Assembly: GCF_002224265.1 (NCBI RefSeq)
Contig: NZ_CP012881.1
Span: 930,001-994,000, forward strand
Origin: Vibrio vulnificus NBRC 15645 = ATCC 27562
GTDB taxonomy: Bacteria; Pseudomonadota; Gammaproteobacteria; Enterobacterales; Vibrionaceae
Reading direction: 5' to 3'
DNA: 64,000 nucleotides
A model generated the notes under the pieces. That model made no database searches. It was given only the letters and a program-made list of their open reading frames with translations, and was not told where the DNA came from. Below are positions 8,486 to 17,285 of this stretch, piece by piece (within the stretch, counting starts at the first letter, position 1; each line of letters opens with the position of its first letter). Both the position numbers and the translations under genes were made by a program.

Positions 8486-10282
8486 TTAGGCGGCTTGCAC
8501 CTTAATCAAAGAGACAATCGTTTCGCCTTCTTTTGGCGAGAAATTCGCACTGTTGTGGCAAATTTGCACACGCCCATTGGTGTCCACCACAAACAGCGGC
8601 AACACATAACTATTCGCGTGAGTCTCACGATAAGCTGCGTACGTGTAGTTTTCACTGATCTTGGTGTGACGCACTTCCGCCCCTTGGTTGATCAGACTGG
8701 CTAACTTTTTATAACTGATCGCTTCATCTAAGAATGGCAGCCCCTTGTAACCATCGGACACCGAATGTTTGTCACCCGAACCATTGCCATTGGACTTATC
8801 GTATAAACAGAAAATCCGCTTATCACTGAAGTCGTTGAGAAAGTGCATGCACGCCATAATGTTGAAGTAGCGATCAGGGCTCAGCGCCACCACATGCCCG
8901 ATACCAATTAAGTTAAGATACTCATCCGCGTGGCTTGATACCGGGTTGCCAAAATAGTTATCCAGCCCAGCCATACGCGCTTGACGAATGTAATCCCAGT
9001 TCGAATCCGTTAACACTACGCGGCAATCGTACTTGTTGATTGCCTGCGCTAATGTACGCGCGACATCGTTCGCCCCGATGATCAAGAAACCTTTTGGAGC
9101 GGGTTCTGACACCCCTAGTGCCACCGCCATTGGGCGAGCCGTTGCACTTTGCAGAACCACAGTGCCAATAATCACCATAAAGGTAAGTGGCACTAACAAC
9201 GCAGCCTCAGACATGCCGAGTGACTCTAACTTGATCGCAAATAACGACGAAATGGAGGCGGCGACAATGCCACGTGGCGCAACCCAAGCCAAAAAGGCCT
9301 TTTCTTTACCATTCAGCGAGCTGCGCAGCGTCGCAAGATAGATAGAGACCGGACGAGAGACAAACTGAATAAACGCAAATAAGACCAAGGCACTGATGCC
9401 GAGTGTGTAAAAGTCTTCCGGCTGAATGCGCGCCGCCAGCAAAATGAATAAGCCAGTGATAAAGAGAATGGTGAGATGCTCTTTAAAGTGAAGAATATGC
9501 TTGATATCCACCCCTTTGGAGTTGGCTAACCACATCCCCATCACGGTGACCGTTAATAGGCCTGATTCATGTTCCAGATGATTCGAGAGCGCAAACACGC
9601 CCAGCACTAAGCTTAAAACGGCAAACGGTTGCAGGTATTCAGGCAACCAGCCACGTCGCAGCACCACCGCGAGAAACTGACCAAACAAAACGCCTAACCC
9701 GAGGCCAATGGCCAGAATCCACGCCAATACCACCAAACTGTGCGTTTCACTGCTGGAGACAATGAACTCATACACCATCACCACAAACAGAGCACCGAGT
9801 GGATCGATCAAGATTCCCTCCCAGCGTAAGATGTTGGAAAGACGCGTCGATGGTCTAACGGTACGCAGCAGCGGCACAATCACCGTTGGTCCGGTTACTA
9901 CGGTCAAGCTACCAAACAACAACGCAAGCGGCCAATCAAACCCCAGTAGATAATGAGTCGCGGTACTGGTTAATCCCCATGAAACCACTGCGCCGAGCGT
10001 AACGATACTCCAAACGGTGTTACTGACACCGCGTATTTCTCGAAAGTTCAGCGTTAAGCTGCCTTCAAACAGAATCACAGCGACCGCTAATGACACCATA
10101 GGAAAAAGCAAATCGCCCAAAAGAATCTCTGGCTGAAGCCAACCACTCGCGGGTCCAACCAATAAGCCCGCCACCAATAAAAATAGAATCGCAGGCAATT
10201 TTAACCGCCAAGCGAACCACTGACAGGCAAGTCCTATGATCCCTATACCCGCAAGCCATAGTGCGATTGTTTCGGTTTGCAT
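8486..10282 (-). CDS. Cation:proton antiporter (CPA1-type, with C-terminal TrkA-N-like domain)
   Basis: This 598-aa inner-membrane protein has about 12 hydrophobic segments over residues 1-390, including VILFEGSLTL and a TGPTVIVPLL / EGILIDPLGAL pair characteristic of Na+/H+ exchanger cores. From about residue 395 a soluble Rossmann-like segment begins (GFLIIGANDVARTLAQAI), resembling TrkA-N regulatory domains that sense NAD(H) or nucleotides. It probably exchanges Na+ or K+ for protons. The exact ion is not readable from sequence, so no symbol is given. Confidence 0.85.
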   Translation of the reverse strand: MQTETIALWLAGIGIIGLACQWFAWRLKLPAILFLLVAGLLVGPASGWLQPEILLGDLLFPMVSLAVAVILFEGSLTLNFREIRGVSNTVWSIVTLGAVVSWGLTSTATHYLLGFDWPLALLFGSLTVVTGPTVIVPLLRTVRPSTRLSNILRWEGILIDPLGALFVVMVYEFIVSSSETHSLVVLAWILAIGLGLGVLFGQFLAVVLRRGWLPEYLQPFAVLSLVLGVFALSNHLEHESGLLTVTVMGMWLANSKGVDIKHILHFKEHLTILFITGLFILLAARIQPEDFYTLGISALVLFAFIQFVSRPVSIYLATLRSSLNGKEKAFLAWVAPRGIVAASISSLFAIKLESLGMSEAALLVPLTFMVIIGTVVLQSATARPMAVALGVSEPAPKGFLIIGANDVARTLAQAINKYDCRVVLTDSNWDYIRQARMAGLDNYFGNPVSSHADEYLNLIGIGHVVALSPDRYFNIMACMHFLNDFSDKRIFCLYDKSNGNGSGDKHSVSDGYKGLPFLDEAISYKKLASLINQGAEVRHTKISENYTYAAYRETHANSYVLPLFVVDTNGRVQICHNSANFSPKEGETIVSLIKVQAA

Positions 10283-10314
10283 ATCCGTTGCCTCATTCGT
10301 TGCATTAATTAGAA

Positions 10315-10656
10315 TTAGTTTTGGTATTCATTCCAACCACGCTGCCATTCCATGCGGAATTTTTGTGCTTGCTCTGTCCCTTCACAAACACCTTCATAGT
10401 ATTGACCAGAGAGGCCCATCTGATAGGCAAAATCGGGGTTACAATATTCCGCTACTCCTTCCAGATAACCTTGTTCATAGTCACTTTTGTTAACTTCACC
10501 TAACTCCGCCAACGCTTTATAGCTGCGCTGAGTGTGTCCAGCAATGCCATCTTGATAACCAATTTGCTGCCAATCGCCTTGCTGAGCAAGTTGCTCTGTT
10601 GAAGCGACACAGCCCACCAATAGAAGCACGGCCAATCCTAGCGCACTTGTTTTCAT
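10315..10656 (-). CDS. DUF2799-type small lipoprotein
   Basis: 113 aa with a short signal peptide ending in the lipobox LLVGC, so the mature protein should be lipidated on Cys16. The rest is soluble and shows repeated QGDWQQIGYQDG / YEQGYLEGV-type motifs with Tyr/Gly pairs, as in the DUF2799 family. No enzymatic function is known to me. It lies 32 bp upstream of the antiporter gene on the same strand and may be cotranscribed with it. Confidence 0.75.
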   Translation of the reverse strand: MKTSALGLAVLLLVGCVASTEQLAQQGDWQQIGYQDGIAGHTQRSYKALAELGEVNKSDYEQGYLEGVAEYCNPDFAYQMGLSGQYYEGVCEGTEQAQKFRMEWQRGWNEYQN

Positions 10657-10764
10657 TCCATTTCCTTAACTGATTGTTTGTGCAAATACATTATCATCAA
10701 AACAGCGAATATGCCGCTCGTGCACAAAAAATAGTTTTGTTCTGACCGTTGAGCAAACGTTAAA

Positions 10765-10812
10765 ACCACTTAATTGGCCCATCGACCACTCAACTCGATA
10801 TTCGACCACTGA
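10765..10812 (+). promoter_or_regulatory. Three direct repeats, candidate LytTR (BtsR/YehT-type) operators of cstA
   Basis: ACCACTTA, ACCACTCA and ACCACTGA start at 10765, 10785 and 10805, a period of exactly 20 bp. The E. coli BtsR (YehT) site upstream of btsT is, from memory, a pair of ACCRCTYA direct repeats with a 13-bp spacer; here the spacer is 12 bp. They end about 80 bp upstream of the cstA start, and the LytTR regulator gene lies just past cstA. Confidence 0.65.
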
Positions 10813-10892
10813 CTTCAACACCGAATGCATCTCGCCAAACCACGCTTTACTATCCATCCTGAGCTTAATTAATTATCCAAGGACAAATTGCT

Positions 10893-12377
10893 ATGATGTG
10901 GTTTCTTACCTGTGTCGCAGCCCTGATTGGCGGATACTTCATCTACGGTGCTTTCGTTGAGAAAGTATTTGGTATCAATGAAAATCGCCGTACCCCTGCC
11001 CATACAAAAACCGACGGCGTTGACTATGTGCCAATGTCGACCAAAAAAGTCTACTTAGTACAACTACTGAATATTGCTGGCGTTGGCCCTATCTTTGGTC
11101 CAATCATGGGTGCCCTATACGGCCCAGCGGCGATGCTTTGGATTGTTGTCGGCTGTATCTTCGCAGGTGCAGTACACGATTACTTCTCTGGCATGCTTTC
11201 TGTGCGTAACGGTGGTGCGTCAGTGCCGACCATCACTGGTCGCTACCTTGGCAATGGCGCGAAACACTTTATGAACATTTTTGCCATTGTCTTGCTGCTG
11301 CTTGTTGGTGTGGTATTCGTATCCGCGCCTGCTGGCATGATCACCAATCTGATCAATGACCAAACCAGCTTCTCAGTGAGCATGACCACCATGGTTGTGG
11401 TGATTTTTGCTTACTACATCATCGCAACCATCGTACCGGTTGATAAAATCATCGGTCGCTTCTACCCACTGTTTGGTGCGTTGCTGATTTTCATGTCAGT
11501 TGGTCTGATGACGGCGATTGCGTTCTCTTCTGAGCACACCGTGATGGGTGATTTCCAAGTCAGCGACATGTTCACTAACTTAAACCCGAATGATATGCCT
11601 CTATGGCCTGCTCTGTTCATCACGATTGCTTGTGGTGCGATCTCTGGCTTCCACGCGACGCAATCACCATTGATGGCTCGTTGTATGGAAAACGAGAAAA
11701 ACGGCCGCTTTGTCTTCTACGGCGCGATGATTGGTGAAGGTGTTATCGCACTGATCTGGTGTGCTATCGCACTCTCGTTCTTCGGCACACTTGAAGGACT
11801 CGCAGAAGCGGTGAAAAACGGTGGTCCTGGCAATGTGGTTTACAGCGCATCATTTGGTCTGCTTGGCGTATTTGGCGGTGTGATAGCCTTCCTAGGTGTG
11901 GTCATTCTTCCTATCACTTCGGGTGATACAGCGTTCCGCTCTAGCCGTTTGATCCTTGCTGAATACTTCAACATGGAACAGAAAACCCTGCGTAACCGAC
12001 TATTAATGGCCGTTCCACTGTTCGTACTGGGTGGCATTCTGACTCAAGTCGATTTTGGCATCATTTGGCGTTACTTCGGTTTTGCCAACCAAACCACTGC
12101 AGTCATGATGTTGTGGACAGCATCAGCGTACCTACTGCGTCATAACAAGCTACATTGGATCACGACAGTACCCGCTTTCTTCATGACAACGGTTTGTGTG
12201 ACCTTCATCCTCAACAACAGCGCTTTGGGCTTTGGTTTGCCAATGCAAATCTCCACTATCGCTGGCGTACTCTTCGCGACAGCGGTGACCGCTTACGTGA
12301 TTAAAACATCAAAAGGCAAAGGCGAAACGGACCTTGCCGATGAGGAAAAACCTCAAGGCGTCACTGAAACCGCTTAA
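10893..12377 (+). CDS. cstA: CstA-family carbon-starvation / peptide or pyruvate transporter
   Basis: This 494-aa polytopic inner-membrane protein has the CstA signature: FGPIMGALYGP in the N-terminal third and a conserved TSGDTAFRSSRL segment around residue 345. It is shorter than the ~700-aa E. coli CstA and BtsT and belongs to the short CstA branch. Family members import pyruvate or peptides when carbon is scarce. Three direct repeats matching LytTR sites precede the gene and a LytS/LytTR pair follows it, so pyruvate- or nutrient-responsive control of the BtsSR kind is the likely scheme. Whether the substrate is pyruvate is inferred. Confidence 0.88.
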   Translation: MMWFLTCVAALIGGYFIYGAFVEKVFGINENRRTPAHTKTDGVDYVPMSTKKVYLVQLLNIAGVGPIFGPIMGALYGPAAMLWIVVGCIFAGAVHDYFSGMLSVRNGGASVPTITGRYLGNGAKHFMNIFAIVLLLLVGVVFVSAPAGMITNLINDQTSFSVSMTTMVVVIFAYYIIATIVPVDKIIGRFYPLFGALLIFMSVGLMTAIAFSSEHTVMGDFQVSDMFTNLNPNDMPLWPALFITIACGAISGFHATQSPLMARCMENEKNGRFVFYGAMIGEGVIALIWCAIALSFFGTLEGLAEAVKNGGPGNVVYSASFGLLGVFGGVIAFLGVVILPITSGDTAFRSSRLILAEYFNMEQKTLRNRLLMAVPLFVLGGILTQVDFGIIWRYFGFANQTTAVMMLWTASAYLLRHNKLHWITTVPAFFMTTVCVTFILNNSALGFGLPMQISTIAGVLFATAVTAYVIKTSKGKGETDLADEEKPQGVTETA

Positions 12378-12404
12378 TCAATCCACCTTTGCTTGCTAAA
12401 CCCA

Positions 12405-12436
12405 ACAGAGCCTGCCAAGTGTAGGCTCTGTTTTTA
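12405..12436 (+). terminator. Terminator of cstA
   Basis: ACAGAGCCT, a 9-nt loop and AGGCTCTGT are followed by TTTTT. Confidence 0.85.
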
Positions 12437-12545
12437 TCCGCTAAACTCAGGCAGACTAACGCTTTCTCACTTTCGGTGTTGTCAATAATCATGACTCACG
12501 AACGCTGATGCCACCGACAACAAACAGTAGCCACGAAGGGGCAAT

Positions 12546-14228
12546 ATGGAACTGGTGATTTCACTGCTACAACAGATGTGTGTCTATCTTGTTTTGGCCT
12601 ATATGCTCAGCAAGACCCCCATCATCTTACCACTGCTGAACATTTCATCGCGTTTGAGCCACCGCGTTCTTTGCTACTTATTGTTTTCCGCCTTCTGTAT
12701 CTTGGGCACCTATTTTGGTTTACACATCAATGACGCCATAGCCAATACTCGTGCGATTGGGGCTGTCATGGGCGGCTTGTTTGGCGGGCCGATTGTGGGC
12801 TTTGCGGTGGGATTAACCGGTGGCTTACATCGCTACACCTTAGGGGGGTTCACCGATTTAGCCTGTGCGATTTCAACCACGGCTGAAGGCTTAATTGGTG
12901 GCTTGCTGCATATCTATCTGATTAAGAGAAACAAAGGCGCACAGCTGTTTAATCCCTCCGTGGTTTTTAGCATCACCTTCGTCGCCGAAATTATACAAAT
13001 GATCATTTTGCTGGTGGTCGCGAAGCCCTTTGACCAAGCATACAGCCTCGTTTCGACCATTGCTGCGCCGATGATCATTGCCAATTCGGTGGGCGCAGCG
13101 TTGTTTATGAGCATTTTACAAGACAGAAAAACCATCTTTGAAAAGTACTCAGCGACCTTTTCACGTCGGGCATTGACCATCGCAGATCGCTCTGTCGGGA
13201 TCTTGCACACAGGCTTTAACAGCACCAACGCAGAAAAAATCGCCCGCATTATTTATGAAGAAACCAATGTGGGCGCGGTTGCGATCACCGATCAAGAGAA
13301 GATCCTCGCGTTTGTCGGCATCGGCGATGATCACCACAAGCCTAATACGCCCATTTCGTCGCAAAGCACTCTTGATTCGATGAGTCAAAACGCCATCATT
13401 TACCTCGATGGTAGCGAGCGTCCATATCAATGCTCTCTCGCGGCCGACTGCAAATTAGGCTCGGCACTGATCATTCCACTGCGAGCAGGTAAAGAGGTGG
13501 TAGGAACCATTAAGCTGTACGAACCGAAGCGCAAGTTGTTTTCAACCATTAATATGTCGATGGCAGAAGGTATTGCCCAACTGCTTTCCAGCCAAATTCT
13601 CTATGGCGATTATCAGCAGCAACAAACTCTGCTGACGCAATCTGAGATTAAGCTGCTGCATGCTCAAGTAAACCCACACTTTTTATTCAATGCGTTAAAC
13701 ACGATTAGCGCGGTGATTCGCCGCGACCCAGATAAAGCGCGCGAACTGATTCAGAACCTGTCGCATTTCTTTCGCAGCAACTTAAAACAGAACATCAATA
13801 CCGTCACTCTAAAAGAAGAGCTGGCGCATGTGAATGCTTACCTCAGCATTGAAAAAGCGCGTTTTGCTGACCGCCTAGAGATAGAAATTGACATCACGCC
13901 CGATCTGTTTGATATCAAACTGCCCAGTTTTACCTTGCAGCCTTTGGTGGAAAACGCCATTAAGCATGGTATTTCAAATATGCTTGAGGGAGGACGGGTG
14001 CGCATTTACAGCCAACCTTGTGAGCAAGGTGATCTTATCGTGGTCGAAGATAATGCCGGTAGCTATCAGCCCCCAGCAGAAAATCATTCGGGACTGGGAA
14101 TGGAAATTGTCGATAAACGGCTTACACACCATTTTGGGCGTGACTCAGCACTAAAAATCGAGGCGAAAGAGCATCAATTTACTAAAATGAGCTTTATCAT
14201 TCCCCGCAGCCATCACACTGCAATTTAG
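12546..14228 (+). CDS. btsS: LytS/BtsS-type sensor histidine kinase
   Basis: 560 aa. Residues 1-190 form the LytS-type membrane sensor with about five or six helices (GAVMGGLFGGP, VGFAVGLTGGLHRY). A GAF-like domain follows (about 215-355), then a His_kinase domain with the phospho-acceptor motif NPHFLFNAL near residue 380 and the ATP-binding N box LVENAIKHGI. It should autophosphorylate and pass phosphate to the LytTR regulator encoded 19 bp downstream. The pair resembles YehU/YehT (BtsS/BtsR) of E. coli, which responds to pyruvate; the btsS symbol is by homology and by the adjacent cstA. Confidence 0.85.
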   Translation: MELVISLLQQMCVYLVLAYMLSKTPIILPLLNISSRLSHRVLCYLLFSAFCILGTYFGLHINDAIANTRAIGAVMGGLFGGPIVGFAVGLTGGLHRYTLGGFTDLACAISTTAEGLIGGLLHIYLIKRNKGAQLFNPSVVFSITFVAEIIQMIILLVVAKPFDQAYSLVSTIAAPMIIANSVGAALFMSILQDRKTIFEKYSATFSRRALTIADRSVGILHTGFNSTNAEKIARIIYEETNVGAVAITDQEKILAFVGIGDDHHKPNTPISSQSTLDSMSQNAIIYLDGSERPYQCSLAADCKLGSALIIPLRAGKEVVGTIKLYEPKRKLFSTINMSMAEGIAQLLSSQILYGDYQQQQTLLTQSEIKLLHAQVNPHFLFNALNTISAVIRRDPDKARELIQNLSHFFRSNLKQNINTVTLKEELAHVNAYLSIEKARFADRLEIEIDITPDLFDIKLPSFTLQPLVENAIKHGISNMLEGGRVRIYSQPCEQGDLIVVEDNAGSYQPPAENHSGLGMEIVDKRLTHHFGRDSALKIEAKEHQFTKMSFIIPRSHHTAI

Positions 14229-14247
14229 CCAACAAGGTAGTAAACGG

Positions 14248-14976
14248 ATGTTGACCGCACTGGTAATCGACGATGAACCTTTTGCTCGCGAAGAGCTCAC
14301 AGACCTGCTTAGCGAAACAGGTGACATTGATGTGATTGGCGATGCCGCCAACGCGATTGTCGGCTTAAAGAAAATTAATGAGTTAAAACCGGATGTGGTG
14401 TTTCTCGATATTCAGATGCCACAAGTTACGGGCATTGAACTGCTAGGGATGATGGATCCCGACACCATGCCTTACGTCGTCTTCGTCACCGCTTACGACC
14501 AATACGCTATCCAAGCTTTTGAAGACAATGCGTTTGATTACCTACTCAAGCCCGTTGATCCAGAACGCTTACGCAAAACGGTTAAACGCCTGAGTAAAGC
14601 CGCCAGTCATTCCGCCTTGAGCCAGCACATCGCCAGTTTAGCCCCAGAGACCCTCGATCAAATTCCCTGTATTGGTCACAACCGCATTGTGATCATGGCG
14701 ACAGAGAGCGTCGAATGTGCCTACAGCGACATCAGTGGTGTGCATGTGCGCTCAGCCAGCCAAACCGCCAGCACTCAGCTCACGTTAAAAGTGCTGGAAG
14801 AAAAAACCTCATTGGTGCGCTGCCACCGCCAATACCTGATCAGTATTAAAGCCATTAGCGAGATCAAACTGCTGGAAAATGGGTTAGCGGAAATCGTCAC
14901 CAGAACCGGATTTGAAGTGCCTGTCAGCCGCCGCTACCTGAAATTGCTCAAAGAAATGCTGGGACTCAGCCATTAA
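14248..14976 (+). CDS. btsR: LytTR-family response regulator (BtsR/YehT type)
   Basis: 242 aa. The receiver domain (1-115) contains the acidic pair DDEP, the phosphorylated Asp in VVFLDIQMP and the FDYLLKPVD lysine segment. The C-terminal LytTR DNA-binding domain (about 140-240) ends in VSRRYLKLLK. LytTR proteins bind short direct repeats, and three ACCACTNA repeats at a 20-bp period lie before cstA. It forms an operon with the kinase. Confidence 0.87.
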   Translation: MLTALVIDDEPFAREELTDLLSETGDIDVIGDAANAIVGLKKINELKPDVVFLDIQMPQVTGIELLGMMDPDTMPYVVFVTAYDQYAIQAFEDNAFDYLLKPVDPERLRKTVKRLSKAASHSALSQHIASLAPETLDQIPCIGHNRIVIMATESVECAYSDISGVHVRSASQTASTQLTLKVLEEKTSLVRCHRQYLISIKAISEIKLLENGLAEIVTRTGFEVPVSRRYLKLLKEMLGLSH

Positions 14977-14978
14977 AA

Positions 14979-15002
14979 ATGGCGATACTGAGATCGCCAT
15001 TA
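14979..15002 (+). terminator. Weak hairpin after btsR
   Basis: AATGGCGAT and ATCGCCATT form a 9-bp stem with a 6-nt loop right after the stop codon. There is no clear T tract, so terminator function is uncertain. Confidence 0.45.
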
Positions 15003-15044
15003 CTAGGGTCTGTTGAGCTTAGGTATTCAAATCAGGGCGACTCG

Positions 15045-16007
15045 TTAGTCAATCTGCTTAATTTGCAGCTCTTTAGGCACTTCAAAGAACATGTTCTCTT
15101 CGCGGCCTAGCACTTCTTCAACCGATTGAGCACCCAACTCTTTAATGCGGGTTAGAATTTGATTGACCAGTTCTTCTGGTGCAGAAGCCCCTGCCGTTAC
15201 GCCCACTTTTACTTTGCCATCAAACCATTGTGGCTCGATGTCTTGCGGGCAGTCCGTTAAGTAGGCTGGTGTGCCTAATTTTTCCGCCAACTCTTTTAGT
15301 CGGGTCGAGTTTGAGGAGTTCTTTGAACCCACCACCACTACCACGTCGACATCTTTCGCCAATTCACGTACCGCATCTTGGCGGTTTTGTGTCGCATAGC
15401 AGATATCGTCTTTGCGTGGGCCTTGGATCTCAGGGAAAACTCGACGCAACTCATCAATCACATCCGCGGTTTCATCCACCGATAAGGTCGTTTGGCTCAC
15501 GTAGTGCAAATTGCTCGGATCTTTAACAATGGCTTGCAAGCCAAGTACATCTTCCGGTTTTTCGACGAGGTACATACCGCCCTGCAAGCTGGCATATTGC
15601 CCCATGGTCCCTTCTACCTCTGGGTGGCCCGCATGGCCGATCAGCACCACTTCCATATGCTTACGGCTGGCTCTCGCCACTTCCATATGCACTTTCGTCA
15701 CCAGTGGGCACGTTGCATCAAACACGGTGAGCGCACGCTCTTTGGCTTCCTGACGCACCGCTTGAGAGACACCATGAGCAGAGAAAATAACGATATTGTC
15801 GTCTGGCACTTCATGCAACTCTTCGACAAAGATCGCGCCACGCTGCTTTAAGCCTTCCACCACAAAACGGTTATGCACCACTTCATGACGTACGTAGATA
15901 GGCGGTTGATACAGTTCCAGTGCACGCTCAACAATACTGATGGCACGGTCGACACCCGCACAGAATCCACGTGGGTTCGCTAACAAGATTTTCATTTCAT
16001 TGCTCAT
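15045..16007 (-). CDS. ispH: 4-hydroxy-3-methylbut-2-enyl diphosphate reductase IspH (LytB)
   Basis: This 320-aa iron-sulfur enzyme performs the last step of the non-mevalonate isoprenoid pathway, making IPP and DMAPP. The three cluster cysteines are visible in [19 protein letters not shown] and [10 protein letters not shown], along with the HGVSQ and GSKNSSNS substrate motifs. Gene order fkpB-ispH downstream of lspA and ileS is conserved in gammaproteobacteria, consistent with one minus-strand operon. Confidence 0.97.
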   Translation of the reverse strand: MSNEMKILLANPRGFCAGVDRAISIVERALELYQPPIYVRHEVVHNRFVVEGLKQRGAIFVEELHEVPDDNIVIFSAHGVSQAVRQEAKERALTVFDATCPLVTKVHMEVARASRKHMEVVLIGHAGHPEVEGTMGQYASLQGGMYLVEKPEDVLGLQAIVKDPSNLHYVSQTTLSVDETADVIDELRRVFPEIQGPRKDDICYATQNRQDAVRELAKDVDVVVVVGSKNSSNSTRLKELAEKLGTPAYLTDCPQDIEPQWFDGKVKVGVTAGASAPEELVNQILTRIKELGAQSVEEVLGREENMFFEVPKELQIKQID

Positions 16008-16027
16008 GGTAATTTTCTTTTCGCTGG

Positions 16028-16459
16028 CTATTCTACTGACAAAATTTCAACTTCAAAAGTCACATCTTGACCGGCCAGTGGATGATTGAAATCCACCGTC
16101 ACTGAATCACCGGCTATTTCAGTAATGATACCAGGGATCTCCATTCCATCGGGCCCACTGAACGCCATGATTGTGCCGACTTCCACTTGCGCTTCGCCAA
16201 CAAATTTTGTGCGGTCCATATGGTGAATATGGTCTGGGTTAGGCATGCCAAAAGCGTCCGCCGCCTTTAGCTCAATCGCTTTATTTTCCCCGACGGTGAG
16301 GCCGAGCAAACACTGCTCAAAATTCTCACTTAAACTGCCATCACCCATAACAAACTTCGCGGGTTTGCCCATATTGTGCGTGCTGTCTGCGACAGAACCG
16401 TCTTTCATTTTTATCGTAAAATGCAGTGTGACTGCGGAATTATGATTGATTGTACTCAC
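16028..16459 (-). CDS. fkpB: FKBP-type peptidyl-prolyl isomerase FkpB (SlpA)
   Basis: This 143-aa cytosolic SlyD-like FKBP isomerase has the FKBP core split by an insert-in-flap domain (residues ~70-125), ending [14 protein letters not shown]. It is likely to assist folding of cytosolic proteins. It lies 20 bp upstream of ispH on the same strand. Confidence 0.92.
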   Translation of the reverse strand: MSTINHNSAVTLHFTIKMKDGSVADSTHNMGKPAKFVMGDGSLSENFEQCLLGLTVGENKAIELKAADAFGMPNPDHIHHMDRTKFVGEAQVEVGTIMAFSGPDGMEIPGIITEIAGDSVTVDFNHPLAGQDVTFEVEILSVE

Positions 16460-16497
16460 GTTACTGCTTCCTTGAGGTCATTATTGTTTTTCTTGGT

Positions 16498-16641
16498 GTA
16501 TACCCTAAATAGTGGGCGTTGCGGCTAGGCGACAAGATAATTCATCCCTATGAGCATAATGCGCTATGTAATTAGGACGGCCGGCGTACCGGGGAACTAT
16601 CGCAGTCAACAACGCCGCAGCTTCAAATATGACGGGTATAC
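16498..16641. repeat. ERIC-like intergenic palindromic repeat
   Basis: A 144-bp block bounded by GTATACCC and GGGTATAC fills the gap between fkpB and lspA. Inside are segments that align by eye with the ERIC consensus: ATTCATCCCTATGAGC and CTATGTAATTAGGACGG, with GTTGCGGC near the left end and GCCGCAGCTTC near the right end partly complementary. It looks like a decayed ERIC copy in its usual extended context. It interrupts the lspA-fkpB spacing and could fold in the transcript. Confidence 0.65.
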
Positions 16642-16700
16642 TAAAAAGCGTCGCCAGAATCAACCGACGACGCTTAGGGTTATTCGCGATCTCGCAAAGA

Positions 16701-17207
16701 TTACTTCTCTTCTTCCTTTTTCCGGAAGCCATCGAGAATGATCATCGCCGCGCCAAGACAAATTGCCGTGTCGGCTAAGTTGAACGCAGGCCAATGGTAA
16801 GTACCCCAGTAAAAGTCGAGGTAATCCACCACAAAGCCATGCACCATGCGATCAAACACGTTGCCAATCGCACCACCAATGATCATGGCATAAGCGACAT
16901 TATTCCATTTTTCTGCCGCTGGTAGCTTGCTCATCCAGTAGGTCAATAGACCCGTGACCACAAAAGCGATGCCCGTGAAGAACCAGCGTTGCCAGCCAGC
17001 TTGATCGCTCAAAAAGCTAAATGCGGCACCGTAGTTATGCACATAGAGCAGATTAAAGAAAGGCAAAACCTCTATGCGATTTGCCCAGCCATACCCCATG
17101 TTTTCCATCACAATGAATTTAATACCGATATCGGCTAAGAAGACCACCAGTGCCAGCCACAACCAACGTACACCCGTTTGTTTGAATATCTGCGCTTTAC
17201 CGCTCAT
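16701..17207 (-). CDS. lspA: Lipoprotein signal peptidase (signal peptidase II)
   Basis: This 168-aa inner-membrane aspartyl protease removes signal peptides from diacylated prolipoproteins. Four transmembrane helices are visible, and the catalytic aspartates lie in [10 protein letters not shown] and FNLADTAI. The substrate-preparing enzyme Lgt is also in this window, at 50003. It follows ileS by 78 bp on the same strand. Confidence 0.96.
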   Translation of the reverse strand: MSGKAQIFKQTGVRWLWLALVVFLADIGIKFIVMENMGYGWANRIEVLPFFNLLYVHNYGAAFSFLSDQAGWQRWFFTGIAFVVTGLLTYWMSKLPAAEKWNNVAYAMIIGGAIGNVFDRMVHGFVVDYLDFYWGTYHWPAFNLADTAICLGAAMIILDGFRKKEEEK

Positions 17208-17285
17208 CTTTCTTCCTAAAAATAACCCCAGTCGATACTGGGGCTATAAAATTTAAAAAAAGTTCAATCGTATTGAAAGGATCGA

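Noticed and set aside
10666..10857. 63-aa open frame on the minus strand upstream of cstA
   Set aside because: It overlaps the candidate LytTR repeats and the cstA promoter region, has no ribosome site and no recognisable composition.
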